Source: Reticulitermes speratus
Taxonomy: Eukaryota > Arthropoda > Insecta > Blattodea > Rhinotermitidae
Direction of reading: 5' to 3'
Assembly (NCBI GenBank): GCA_021186555.1
Contig: JAJKFL010000042.1
Location: 8,291,281 to 8,355,280, forward strand
Length of the DNA: 64,000 nucleotides
The notes under the pieces are model-generated. The model was not told where the DNA came from, did no database searches, and saw only the letters and a program-made list of their open reading frames with translations. Shown here in pieces: positions 45,204 through 55,637 of this stretch. Positions within the stretch are counted from its first letter, which is position 1. Each line of letters begins with the position of its first letter. Both the position numbers and the translations under genes were made by a program.

Positions 45204-45649
45204 CAGCGGTTCTCAAACTTTTATGTGTGTGACCCTAAAGTAGCAAACGGCATGTGACCCGCGACACTACCGTGGTAACGGCAATAGTCAGTAATGTTTA
45301 CTGTAAATGCCTTTTCTTTAACTCTACTTAACATTGCCACTTATTGAAAAAAATATTACTGCAACGTGTAATGAACATTAGAAGTACTATGGCTTTACGT
45401 GCAACTACGTTGTGCCGTACGCTAACAAAGTGTGTTCATTAGTTATTTGAAATGTCATTGCTCCAGTATGTTTAAAATTAATAAACACAGATTCGATAAT
45501 GACATATTCTCAACCATTCGGTTTTAATGTAGATACAAATTTTTATTTTTTTTTATAATTATTGAGTTCTCCATAAAACCCTCTCGCCACCCTACGTCAG
45601 ACTACCCGCGACACTGATTTGGGTCGCGACCTGAGTTTGGGAACCACTG
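45204..45649. mobile_element. hAT-type MITE
   Basis: Left end CAGCGGTTCTCAAACTTTTA and the inverse of the right end (CAGTGGTTCCCAAACTCAGG) match well, both followed by GTGACCC or GCGACCC. The 8-bp flanks TCTCACAC and TCTTACCG agree at six positions, a decayed duplication. No transposase frame; 446 bp. Confidence 0.88.
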
Positions 45650-45889
45650 TCTTACCGCCACGAATTGCAAACACACAATGCTCCGTACGAATCATGTATA
45701 TATTACTTTGGAACAACAAGTTTTTCAGCGTAGCTTTTGTACGACCCTAATTGTTCCTTTCTCAGGGAAAATAGGCTTGTTGGACAAAGGGCGAGCTCTT
45801 GTGACCACCATAATGAAAATTCTGATGTCTCGAAAGTCAGAAAACCTCTTGAGAACGTACCAAATATCCGGGCGATGCAATAAAGAAGA

Positions 45890-46400
45890 ATGAGATGGGC
45901 GGATCTCGTAGCACGTATGGAGGAGAGAAGAGGTGTATACAGGGTTTTGGTGGGGAAACCCGACTGAAAGAGACCACCTGAAGGACCTAGGCTTAGATGT
46001 GAGGATAATACTGAAATGGAGCGTAAAGAAATCGGTTGGGAGAACGTGGACTGGATTGATCTGGCTCAGGATAAAGACAAGTGGCGGGTTTTTATGAGAA
46101 CGGTAATGAAACTTTTATTTTCCAATGGCTCGACAGCCCCTTGGGGGCCTAGGCCTCCTCATTATCGACGCTTCACGATCACACTCAGACACGCCACACT
46201 CGGTAGGACTCCTCTGGACGAGTGACCAGTCCGTCGCAGAGACCTCTACCTGACAACACACAACACTCACAACAGACAGACATCCATGCCCTAGGCGGGA
46301 TTCGAACCCACAATCCCAGTAAGCGAGCGGCCATAGACACACGCCTTAGACCGCGCGGCCACTGTGATCGGCAATGAAACTTTGGGTTCCATACATTTTG
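45890..46400 (+). pseudogene. LINE 3' end, interrupted by a SINE
   Basis: Reading RMRWADLVARMEERRGVYRV and LVGKPD, then after a stop and a frame change KEIGWENVDWIDLAQDKDKW and RTVMKLWVP, the last part continuing on the far side of the SINE at 46125-46372. These are conserved blocks of an insect LINE tail (MRWAGHVARMGE...GKRPLGRPRRRWED...WxDLAQDRDxWR...MNLWVP). At least one stop and one frameshift predate or accompany decay. Confidence 0.78.
46125..46372 (-). mobile_element. tRNA-derived SINE, family A, inserted in a LINE 3' end
   Basis: Full-length minus-strand copy with T-rich tail. Target duplication AATGAAACTTT at 46105-46115 and 46373-46383, lying in the codons for the conserved MNLWVP-like end of the LINE. 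Confidence 0.95.
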
Positions 46401-46679
46401 GAGAATTTCTTGTTTATAGCTGACGAAATATTAGCTTCGCAAGAAGGATTCTGCTCCATGTAGTTCATTGGTCTCTGAAGAGGGACTTGGAGTGCCTTAG
46501 GCGTATGCAATACTGTCATTACAGACACGCGCCTTCTCCTGCGGCTTATTCAAACAACGGCTTGGTGCGAATATTATGGCACTGTTTGTCATCAATCATC
46601 GTCCTCCTCTCTAGCCTTTGACTGTCAGTTATCTCGGCTTTGTAGGTTGTGAGAATAAAAGATGCAAGATTTCAGATTA

Positions 46680-46850
46680 TCACGGCGGTGAAAATGAGTA
46701 CCGCCATCTTCTGAGACTGACACCTTGTCGTATCGCGTAACGTCACTAGAGTTTAGGGGGAACGTACTGCTTCCATCTTCAATGCAGAGAAATATTCCAC
46801 CTTGAAGATGGAGGCAGAACGTTCCTCCGATACGTCGGTAATTTTTTTTC
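46680..46850. repeat. Foldback with two diverged hammerhead-like motifs
   Basis: Plus-strand module at 46802-46833: TTGAAGA, T, GGAGG, loop, CCTCC, GATACGTCGG. The inverse copy ends near 46760-46782 with TTGAAGATGGAAGCAGTACG on the minus strand. GAAAC has become GATAC. Related to the pair at 26146-26290. Confidence 0.5.
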
Positions 46851-47410
46851 CCGGCATCATGTCGTCACTCAGAATTGGCTGTTACAGAGTTATTGCCGAA
46901 GATTTTCAATCGGGATTGCATTATTCGGATCTCGGCCAGGTTATCGGCTTTCTGCAGTCCCAACGACGTAAATGAGGTGATCATTTATCGATTAGACAAA
47001 GACCGTTTACTTCAAAAATTTTTTTAGTTGATCAGACATTAGTTATTTCTTCATTCGGAGCTCTCTATTTTGAGTTAGTAGCAACGTCTTTCAAAAACCC
47101 ACAAAAAGAAAAGTAGTATCACATCCCTGAAGAAATCAAGTTTTAAAGCAAAAGAAATGTCTCGTAAAATACGAGAGACGGAACTTACGTTGCAGGTAGC
47201 TATATTTACTGACCCATACGCACAGGCAGTTTAGCCTGCAGGATGTATTGCTGAAACAAGACTACCAGAAAAGGGAAAGATGGTCTCTAGACAAAACACT
47301 AAAAGATTTAAATGGTGAGGCCTTGTCAGAAAAATTATTAACCTATCCTATGATATTCGGTGTTACTCTACGCGAGAATTAATTCTTATCACAGCCAGGA
47401 AGCTGTGAGA
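46851..47410. other. No gene recognised
   Basis: Nothing supported. Confidence 0.4.
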
Positions 47411-48285
47411 ACCGGAATATCTCAGTCGGGACAACGACTATGCCAGTGGTATTCAACCTGGGGTACGCGTACCCCCGGGGGTACGCGAAGACATCTTAGG
47501 GGGTACGTAAAATTAAAAAAAAAACTATTATTTCATGATAAACGCTGAAAAATGATAGCCAGATTCAGGGTTAACCACAAGAGACCTGGACGTAAGGACA
47601 TGCGATGCTTATCTGGGCGGCTAGTTTCATTTTATCCCACATAGTGCGTTGGAACGTGACTGAACACTATTGGGCGGGATTAACGTTTTGCCTAATACTG
47701 TTTTTCACTTCTTCTAACCATGCAATGAACCTACTTCAAAATATTGTTGTGGCAATAAACAAACAGACGCACTCCTTCATATTACCAAGTTCTTTGACAA
47801 TTGTCGCTGCCGTTATTTAATAGCTTGATCCTGCTTTTTCTCATTTAAAACTTATTATTTAATACATTATTTTGGATGTAATTTATTTAATTTATTTTAG
47901 ATGTAGATTATAGACTGTGTATAACTTTAATTATGCACCAACAACTTTGGGGGTACAAAGTTGAAGATAAATTATATCTGGGGGTACGCGAATAAAAAAG
48001 GTTGAATGCCACTGGACTAGGCTACCAGTTGGGCAGCCGAGGGTTCGTTGTTTGATGCCTGGCGAGAGAGTTTTCTGTCCTGTCCAAAATTTCAAATTTG
48101 ATTCTGGTGCCCAGCCATCCGTTGTTCAGGGGGCACCGAGGGCTTTTGTCCGCCAGGCTTAAAGTTGCGGACATGCGAAGCTAAACACTCAGGTTCATAT
48201 ACTGCCGAGTTTAAAATGAGTGGAGCTCTACCTCTATTCCCCCATATGCCACAACTCTTGCACGGGGATTTTACCTTTAATTTTA
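47411..48285 (+). mobile_element. Family B SINE split by a hAT MITE
   Basis: The A-box region (GAATATCTCAGTCGGGACAA) lies at 47413-47432 and the rest (CTAGGCTACCAGTTGGGCAG onward, with CACTCAGGTTCATATACTG, AATGAGTGGAGCTCTACCTC and a TTTTACCTTTAATTTTACG tail) from 48015. Removing 47444-48014 and one duplication restores a continuous family B SINE. Confidence 0.85.
47444..48014. mobile_element. hAT-type MITE inside a SINE promoter
   Basis: Left end CAGTGGTATTCAACCTGGGG and the inverse of the right end (CAGTGGCATTCAACCTTTTT) share 14 of the first 15 bases. Both ends also carry GGGGGTACGCG words as subterminal repeats. Duplication GACTATGC (47436-47443) and GACTAGGC (48015-48022) differ at one base. 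571 bp; a 71-codon open frame inside shows no transposase motif. Confidence 0.93.
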
Positions 48286-48593
48286 CGAGAAAGGTATAAG
48301 GGTATCAGAGAAAATTTTTAGAATGGAAAGGAAGTTGGATGTATGAAGAACAGGAAAAAAAATTGAAAATAATGCGATGTTATTTGAAGGTAGTGTCCGA
48401 CCATTTGCAACGTGGCACTGTGAATACCAATAAACTGTTGCAGACGTCGAAACGAGGAAGTCCGGAACATAACATAGCGGCGTAATTAACCTCGGGCAGT
48501 TCGAAATGAGCGGTGGGAGTTAACCTCGAGCACCGCCCACACTGTGTGTCTACCAACTTCTTTTGTCCTGACATTCAGACTAACCCTTCAAAG
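48286..48593. other. No gene recognised
   Basis: Nothing supported. Confidence 0.4.
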
Positions 48594-48929
48594 CCTAGTG
48601 GTTAATATATGTACCACAAGGTTTAACATTCACAAATTCTACGTTCTGCCCACACAGTGTATTTATGTGTTTTGTGTGGATCTCAGAACAAACAGCGATT
48701 ATTTCACTGTACAGCATTAACTGACTGGTTTGTATAACTGAGACGGAGTGTGTTTACTGCGCGGTACGGACTGTATTTATGTGTTTTGTGTGGATCTCAG
48801 AACAAACAGCGATTATTTCACTGTACAACATTAACTGACTGGTTTGTATAACTGAGACGGAGTGTGTTTACTGCGCGGTACGAACGGAATCTTTAAATAT
48901 AATTTAGGTTAATCTCAGTGTTTAAAGGG
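48594..48929 (+). mobile_element. piggyBac-like MITE, two 114-bp units, CTAA flanks
   Basis: Begins CCCTTCAAAGCCTAGTGG and ends TTTAAAGGG, with units starting at 48664 and 48778. The four bases outside each end are CTAA (48590-48593, 48930-48933) rather than TTAA. Confidence 0.88.
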
Positions 48930-49023
48930 CTAAAATACACTCATTACTGCATACTGAATCTTATGTGACCACTATCAGGGAGACGTAAGTGTTCACATAT
49001 TGAAATATGTGGGTTACCGGTAA

Positions 49024-49253
49024 CCCTTTAAAACCCAGTGGTTGCTATACATACCACCAGTTTTAACATTCACAAATTCTACGTTCTGCCCACACAGTGT
49101 ATTTATGTGTTTTGTGTGGATCTCAGAACAAACAGCGATTATTTCACTGTACAGCATTAACTGACTGGTTTGTATAACTGAGACGGAGTGTGTTTACTGC
49201 GCGGTACGAGCTGGATCTTTATATAATTCAGCTTAATTTTAGTCTTTAAAATG
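49024..49253 (+). mobile_element. piggyBac-like MITE, single 114-bp unit
   Basis: Begins CCCTTTAAAACCCAGTGG with one unit from 49104 and ends CTTTAAAATG before TTAA (49254-49257). The left flank is GTAA and the terminal GGG is ATG, so the ends have decayed. It lies only about 90 bp from the two-unit copy. Confidence 0.85.
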
Positions 49254-49435
49254 TTAATACCTTTTTTACAATAGTAGATTATTGCGCTGTTTTTAATATT
49301 GTTTAACTACTGCAGTTGTAATCCTGCATTTGTAACACATCCTCACACAGCATTTGGCCTGTTATATTTTTTACATGATTCTGCTTTCCGCTTTATTTGT
49401 TTCGATAATTCAGAACAACCACTGACTTTTAAGCG

Positions 49436-50110
49436 CGTTGGCAAAATTGCGAAAAGCGACTATTACCTTCGTTATGTCTGTCTGTCCGTCCATCGGTCCA
49501 TATGGAACAGCTCGGCTCCTAGTGGACGGCTTTTGATGGAGTTTGATATTTGAGTATTTTTCGAAAATCGGAAGAAAAAAATAAATGTTTATTAAAATCT
49601 GACAAGAATGACGGGTACTTTGCATGAAAATGTATATGCATTTATGACGGTAAGGTAAAGCAATCCTATTACAGTCCTGGACAGGCCTTTAGGTTTCCAG
49701 GAGGTTGAGGCTCCCAGATTTCAAGACAATCGGCACATGAAGGTGGTAAGGTTGTCAACCCTAAGCACCGGCTGCCTTTACCCCCAGAAAATATTCTTGG
49801 TACTCATTTCTGTTTGAGGCTGAGTCGACCCCAGGGCCATAGTACGGCCGGAAGGATTATGTCAATGAAAAATCTAAATGACCCTATCGGGAATCGAACC
49901 CACGACCTTGAGGCTTGTATCGCAATGCCTCAACCAACTTGCATCGCCGCGTGCCCCCACATTTATGGCAGTATCTCACTAAATTCTTCTTAGAATGAGA
50001 AATGTCTCAGACAAAAGTTGTAGAGAAGATCAAAACACACATTTTTGTTCAATAACTTTTTTCCGAAATTCGTGCCGTTTATGAGATAATGTGGAAAAAT
50101 ACGGTATAAC
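49436..50110 (+). repeat. Dispersed repeat family F, copy interrupted by a SINE
   Basis: AAATTGCGAAAAGCGAC, GTCCGTCC, ATGGAACA, GACGG, ATTTGAGTATTTTTC, CATTAAAATCTGACAAGA-type, AATGAGAAAT, TTCAATAAC and GTGCCGTTTATG occur in the same order as at 63665-64000. The SINE at 49651-49959 splits this copy. The nature of the parent element is unknown. Confidence 0.8.
49651..49959 (-). mobile_element. tRNA-derived SINE, family C, full length, nested
   Basis: The minus strand reads from GGCACGCGGCGATGC (promoter side) through the B box GGGTTCGATTCCC, GACTCAGCCTCAAAC and GATTGTCTTGAAATCTGGG to a GCTTTACCTTACC tail. Target duplication CATTTATGACG (49639-49649) and CATTTATGGCA (49960-49970) lies in repeat family F. 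Confidence 0.92.
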
Positions 50111-51004
50111 TGGACAGGCCACAGATGACAATATAATACGGCGCATGCGCTTTGCATGCTGGATAACTAAGGCTACAGACACACGCTCATAATATTTAAT
50201 ACTTATTGCGTTTCCACGGCAACAATGGTTACGCGAACGCGCCCCAGTATTACATTATATACACATTGCCTATCTTGTTCTAAATAATTTTGTGATACAC
50301 GTGACATTTGATGTTCTCACGGCGGTGGTATTCTGTTTATGACGCCGTATAGTTTGATACCTATACATGGCGTGATAAGTTATGGTTGAATAGACGGAAG
50401 AGTTCGTGTATTGCAGGTCTAGAAACTAAAAAGAGGAATTGTCACAGTTTACAAATTACGGTAACTTTATTGGAAACCATTATTGAGCTCTAGAGACGTC
50501 TTAGTTACACAAATTGTTACACTCTGTGGTGAGTTTACAAAAAGGGCTGTTCTTATTCTGTTTGTGTTCGTACATGCGTCATCAGGATCCTGTATAACTT
50601 TCTTTTTATTATCGTGTCTAAGTTCGTCTGCCTGTCATTCCACGGAAACTTTCCATTTATTCTCTTCGTCCAATTGCCTTGGATGTATTGTACAAAATCC
50701 TTTTGTTCTATAAATCTTTTTCCTTTTCAAACAAGCTGAAGATGGAAAAAAATATATAGCTCGCAGCCACATATTGCTCAGTGTAATCGAGGCAGGCACG
50801 CAACTGTGAAGCCCACACAGTTGGGTACGCCGTGTTCAGTATTTGGAGGCTCTGTTGAACGTGTCTTCAAGGTTAAAGTGTTGCATATTCGTGCACTTGT
50901 AATTCAGTGTTTATAAACCACCAGCAAAATGCGCTTACCAGGTAAATATACGACATAGGTAGGTCTACTTATTATTTTGTATAATAAATTCTCCAACATA
51001 GGTA
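50111..51004. other. No gene recognised
   Basis: A 76-codon plus-strand open frame at 50483-50713 is Ser/Cys/Leu-rich without a recognisable domain. Nothing else supported. Confidence 0.4.
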
Positions 51005-51460
51005 GAGTAGAGCGTCGGTTATCCGAAAGTCAATCATCCGAACGTCAATCATCCGAACAGTCAATCATCCGAACAGTCAATTATCTGAACCACCGCTGGT
51101 AAAAACATTACTTGTTTCTACCATGTAATAACTTGTGTTTATTTTGTATATAAATGTGTGGATTAATTTTTAAAGCTATGTAAAACAATTAGTTAAGTTC
51201 CAAATAAATTTAGTGTGCATCATTATTTCAATATTTGCTTGTTATCGTTTACAAACTATTTCCTAAATCAATTATTTGATAATATATTTCCTATTTCAAA
51301 ATAATAAATGCTTAAAAATATAATCTTGTGTGCACTAATTATTTGTGATTACACTTTGTTTGGTATAAATTGGTATTATCATGTATGTTCGATTATCTGA
51401 ACAATTTGATTGACCGTAATTCCTCGGTCCCAGTTAGTTCAGATAATCGACACTCTACTC
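51005..51460. mobile_element. pogo-like MITE, second type
   Basis: Left end GAGTAGAGCGTCGGTTATCC and the inverse of the right end (GAGTAGAGTGTCGATTATCT) match at 17 of 20 positions, with TA outside each end (51003-51004, 51461-51462). CAATCATCCGAAC words repeat four times near the left end. No transposase; 456 bp. Confidence 0.85.
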
Positions 51461-51603
51461 TATTTACATTCACCAAATAAGTGTATTTTGTTGGTGGTTA
51501 ATAACGGTGTATTTTAAGGGATGACTAAAATGCTTTCATTTATAAATTTAATTTTGTTTTGTGTTTAAAAGTTTATTACTCAAATATCTTTAATTTTTTC
51601 GCC

Positions 51604-51848
51604 ATGGCGCAACAGCCCCTAATGGGCCAGGGCCCCATTATCGAGGCTTCACGATCACACTCAGTCACACCACACTCGGTAGGACTCCTCTGGACGAGTG
51701 ATCAGCCCGACGTAGTGACCTCTACCTGACAACACACAACACTCACAACAGACAGACATTCATGCCCTCGGCGGGATTCGAACCCGCAATCCCTGCAAGC
51801 GAGCAGCCGCAGACCCACGCCTTAGACCGCGCGGCCACTGAGATCGGC
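51604..51848 (-). mobile_element. tRNA-derived SINE, family A, with 12-bp duplication
   Basis: Full-length minus-strand copy with intact B box (GGGTTCGAATCCC side reads clean). Perfect target duplication AAATATCTTTAA at 51582-51593 and 51849-51860. Confidence 0.96.
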
Positions 51849-51902
51849 AAATATCTTTAACAATTCCCTAAATATCTTTATTGAGGATGAGTTTTGCTTA
51901 GA

Positions 51903-52085
51903 CTTCCTGCAGGGGCGAGAGGTTGTTTTCGTCTCAAAGTGTCCAGACCGGCCCTAAATCCCGCCTAGCCTTCTATGTAATTGGTACCGGCGTCTCTTTG
52001 TTTGGAGATAAAACGGCCGGCCCGCAAAGCTGACCATTCACCTCCATCTATAGCCGACCTTAAAAATGAGTGACGCTGTATCTGT
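51903..52085 (+). mobile_element. Family B SINE, 5'-truncated
   Basis: Body only: GTGTCCAGACCGGCCC, TAATTGGTACC, GAGATAAAACGGCCGG, GACCATTCACCTCCATC and AATGAGTGACGCTG. The tRNA-like half is lost. Confidence 0.78.
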
Positions 52086-52904
52086 GTCCTTCACGTGTTC
52101 CTTTAAGACATGCACAGTTACAGCTTTACGTTCTTCTCGGCTTACATCCACAAATTCCATCAACATTCACTAAACGATTCGTATTTTATAAAGCATCCAC
52201 GATAAAGGTCATTAGAGGCTTTTTGAAAAATGTGACGTAATGCGAAATTTTTGCGTTCAGATTTAGAATTAGATTGTGGGACTCAATTTAAAAACGACAT
52301 CTTCTAGCTTAGGACCACAGCCCTGTTGACCTGTGTGTTTATGGATGACGTACAGACAGTCCGGTCGCATGTGAGAGGTTCGTGTCCAACTCATCTGCTG
52401 TGGTGAAGAGTTTGAACATAACCTGTCTGGCTTCGACAAATCCAGAAATTTTACACGCATAAATTAATGAAGTTGCGTGTCCTCAGAGGCGTTCGCATAT
52501 TCTCGCATTTACACGTAGCTGACATGCCTACAGACTGCGCAAAAATCATACCTTGCAGCCATTTACCGTGTAGTACTTCCAGTTTTGTAAACCACGGTAT
52601 TTCGTTTTGTCGAGATCCACTTTTTTTTAAATTTAATTTGTGTATAGGCGGAAAATATCGTTATTTACGCAACAGCAGATCGATATGTTATGACGTCATC
52701 CTGACACAGTCTGATAGCTACTAGATCGCATTGCATCGTGTAACACGTGTCACACTTTTCTGTATTTTGTGAATAATGTATTTCCAAATCTGACATTATG
52801 TAAAGAGGGAAGAAGTATCCGGAGACTGGAGACAATTGCATAATTAGGATCTTCATGATTTGTAATCCACACCAAATATTACTTGAGTATGAAATCATGG
52901 ATGG
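52086..52904. other. No gene recognised
   Basis: Short open frames up to 95 codons on the minus strand (52665-52952) without motifs. Confidence 0.4.
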
Positions 52905-53120
52905 TGTGATCGGCGGGACATATGGTGCGTATGGGGGAAATGAGAGATGCATACGTGATTTTGTTTGGAAAACATGAGAGGAAAAAGAACACTTGGAAGA
53001 CCTAAGACATGGAGGATATTATTGACCTTAAAGAAATAGAATGGGAGGTAGTGGACCACATTTTTCTGGCTAAGGATTTGGACCCCTGGCGGGCTGTTGT
53101 GAGAAGGTGATGAACCGTTC
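52905..53120 (+). pseudogene. LINE 3'-end relic
   Basis: Reading MGEMRDAYVILFGKHERKRT and LGRPKTWRILLTLKK, then remnants of the Trp-rich end, follows the conserved LINE tail GKxEGKRPLGRPRRRWED. Stops and frame changes follow within 60 codons. Confidence 0.7.
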
Positions 53121-53199
53121 GGTTCCGTAAAATTAAGGTTTATTTCTTGACTAGCTTAGGAACTGTTAACTTCAAAACATGCACTGTGCTCCTTGTACT

Positions 53200-53586
53200 T
53201 AGTCATTCAGTCAATTAGTTAGTTATTGAATTAGTTAGTTAATTAGTCACTTAGTCAGTCAATTAGTTAGTTAGTTGGTCAGTCAATTAGTTAGTTAGTT
53301 AGTTGGTCAGTCAATTAGTTAGTCAGTTGGTTAGTCAGTCAATTAGTCAGTTAGTTACTTAGCCAATTATTTGGTTAATCAATTAGTTAGTCAATTAGTT
53401 AGTTAGTCAGTCAGTCAATTAGTTAGTTAGTCAGTCAGTCAATTAGTCAGTCAATTAGTTAGTTAGTCCATCAGTCAATTAATTAATTAGTCCATCAGTC
53501 AATTAGTTAGTCAATTAGTTAGTTACTTAGTAAATTAGTTAGTCCATCAGTCAGTTAGTTAGTTAGTCAATTAGTTAGTCAGTCTG
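53200..53586. repeat. TTAG/TCAG low-complexity tandem repeat
   Basis: About 390 bp of four-base words TTAG, TCAG and TCAA in irregular order. It has no TTAGG units, so it is not the usual insect telomere repeat. Confidence 0.93.
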
Positions 53587-54475
53587 ACATTACGTACGTT
53601 TTGTGTTTAGTGAAGTGGCCGACCTCTGACACAGGCCCTGGTGAGACTTTACAGCCACTGCGCTGTTCCCATAAACAACAATTTCCCTTAAGACAGTGGT
53701 CTTACAAAACACGATATATTTCAGGGATGTAGTCCCAGGGATTGGCGAGGCATTTCTCTAGTACATTTTATATACAGAATGGCGCAAAACTAGCACTGCA
53801 GTTACAAGTCACGTTGTGAGCTGCCATGTCGATCCTCCTTCGAGTGTGGGAAGCCATTATCACGTGACTAAGCTATGCTGTGAGCTTAGACACTGTCTGT
53901 GAGAAACGTGAACTGTGAGCCCACCATCTTGGTTGCCAGATTGAGAACTGCTAAACCATATCGGGCAATATGGAAATAATCTTAAATGTTTGTACTGCTT
54001 ATGCATCATCCTGTATTTTAGTATTAAATGCGTGTGCAGTGCCGTCAATAATTCGCTGTGCTGGTCCTCAGCTGTTCTTGGTTGAACAAGTAACATCGCG
54101 CGCGTGGCAAAGTGGCTTATTTAATGGCTGGGGCGGAAAATATCAACTTCCGTTAACGCATCATTAAACGTGATTCCAATTTTCTGCTCGCTTAGTAACG
54201 ACATTTTGTGGGCGTTTAGGAAGCAGATGTGTAGATGTGATGCTGTTATTTCCTTAGTCTGCTATCCACGTCGCAGTGATCACTTGTAATTTTTTGCCCG
54301 CATATCGCTGTACTTATATTTCAAACTTCTCTTTTCAATGTAAGATAGTTATGCTGATTTTTGTTGCCACTGTGAGGGATATGGGAAAGACATAAAAAAC
54401 CTCAATTATAATTGGAATTCACCAGGCCGAGATTTGAAAGCAGGACCTCTTTAACAGAACTGAGGCAAGGCGCTT
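53587..54475. other. No gene recognised
   Basis: Unique sequence with a 78-codon minus-strand open frame at 53860-54096 that shows no motif. Confidence 0.4.
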
Positions 54476-54489
54476 GGTCGATGTTATGT

Positions 54490-54874
54490 CTTCTTCTTCT
54501 TCCATGGCGTTACAGCCCGGAGTGGGCCAGAACCTCCTTCTTTTTGGGATTTCATCCCGAAGGTCGGTAAGTGTGCATTCTGTAGTGAGTGATCGGCTCA
54601 CTGCCCGCACTTTTTGCTCGATCCTGATGAGACTGCCAGAGCCATCTGGCAGGCAGTCAGCAGACTTGGGTGAGAAACGACCGCTTTGAATTTTGCTGCG
54701 GACACTACTGATTCTTCTTCATGCCCGAAGGTTCTTTTACATGTCGTAAATCTACGACATGGGACCGACGGCTTTACTTCCCCTCCGAAATCCCCTTAAA
54801 AATCGGCCGGGATCGAACCCGCGAACCTTGGGTCCAGTGGCGAGCACGCTAACCACTAGTCCACCGAGGACGAC
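54490..54874 (-). mobile_element. tRNA-derived SINE, family E, full length
   Basis: On the minus strand it starts GTCCTCGGTGGACTAGTGGT (A-box region) with the B box GGGTTCGATCCCGG, then a body with GTCCCATGTCGTAG and GGCTCTGGCAGTCTC, and an oligo(GAA)-like end (TCTTCTTCTTCT on the plus strand). A perfect 14-bp target duplication GGTCGATGTTATGT flanks it at 54476-54489 and 54875-54888. Confidence 0.96.
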
Positions 54875-55073
54875 GGTCGATGTTATGTAACTTACACAAA
54901 CACATTAGCCACCTTCATTACTTTCCTTCATAACACTCAATTTTACTGTCTTATGTAGTACGGTTACCAAGTTGTCTGCTTTGAAGGGATTTTTAAAAGT
55001 TTTTATTTATTTGCTGTTTCCCCATTTTCATTACAATGTCACAAATATCTCAATTAATATTAATTGTGACGCT

Positions 55074-55504
55074 AAATTCTAAAAGGTTCTGACGATGGTA
55101 TATAACATTGAGAACTAATTGTCTTCTGGACTTTGTCCATCATCCGGATGAAATGTAAAATATATGAAATCACGACGTTTCGAAAGGTGGTCCGTCTTCA
55201 GGTGAAGGGAGGGGACCTTCCTAATCTCCTAAAAGAAGAATATATACCGAGTCCATACCGGTTATTCAAATAAGTTCTAAGAGGTTCTGACGATGGTATA
55301 TAACATTGAGAACCAATTGTCTTCTGGACTTTGTCCATTGGTCCAGTGATTGAGATTAGCTCGGTGTAAGGAACACATCTGAGTAGGTGTCTTCCCTCCC
55401 TTCACCTGAAGAAGGAAGAAGAACCAGCTTCCGAAACGTCGTGATTTTATATATTTTACATTTTATCCGGACGATAGACAAAGTCCAGAAGAAAATTGGT
55501 TCTC
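55074..55504. mobile_element. Complete foldback element with two hammerhead-like motifs
   Basis: Perfect 12-bp direct repeats AATTGTGACGCT at 55062-55073 and 55505-55516 mark the ends. Inverted arms lie at about 55112-55182 and 55432-55504 (CTTCTGGACTTTGTC, AATGTAAAATATAT). In addition a 57-bp block (AGGTTCTGACGATGG onward) is repeated directly at 55084 and 55282. The plus-strand motif 55406-55437 reads CTGAAGA, A, GGAAG, nine-base loop, CTTCC, GAAAC then GTC; TCAC just before and GTGA just after can pair. The minus-strand motif at 55177-55201 has the same ends with a poorer stem. Direct plus inverted repetition of one unit fits the complex terminal repeats of Penelope-like elements, but no reverse transcriptase is present. 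Confidence 0.82.
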
Positions 55505-55637
55505 AATTGTGACGCTGTTTGTTACACAGTTCTGTTCTGTAAATTATTTTGGCTCATAAACCTCACCCGTACTTTTATTCATTACATTCCTTTCGAAGTA
55601 GAAACCTCACGAAGTGTAAATTTCGATTTTTGTACAG

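Noticed and set aside
53200-53586. Interstitial telomeric repeat
   Set aside because: Insect telomeres use TTAGG; this tract consists of TTAG, TCAG and TCAA words without the fifth base.
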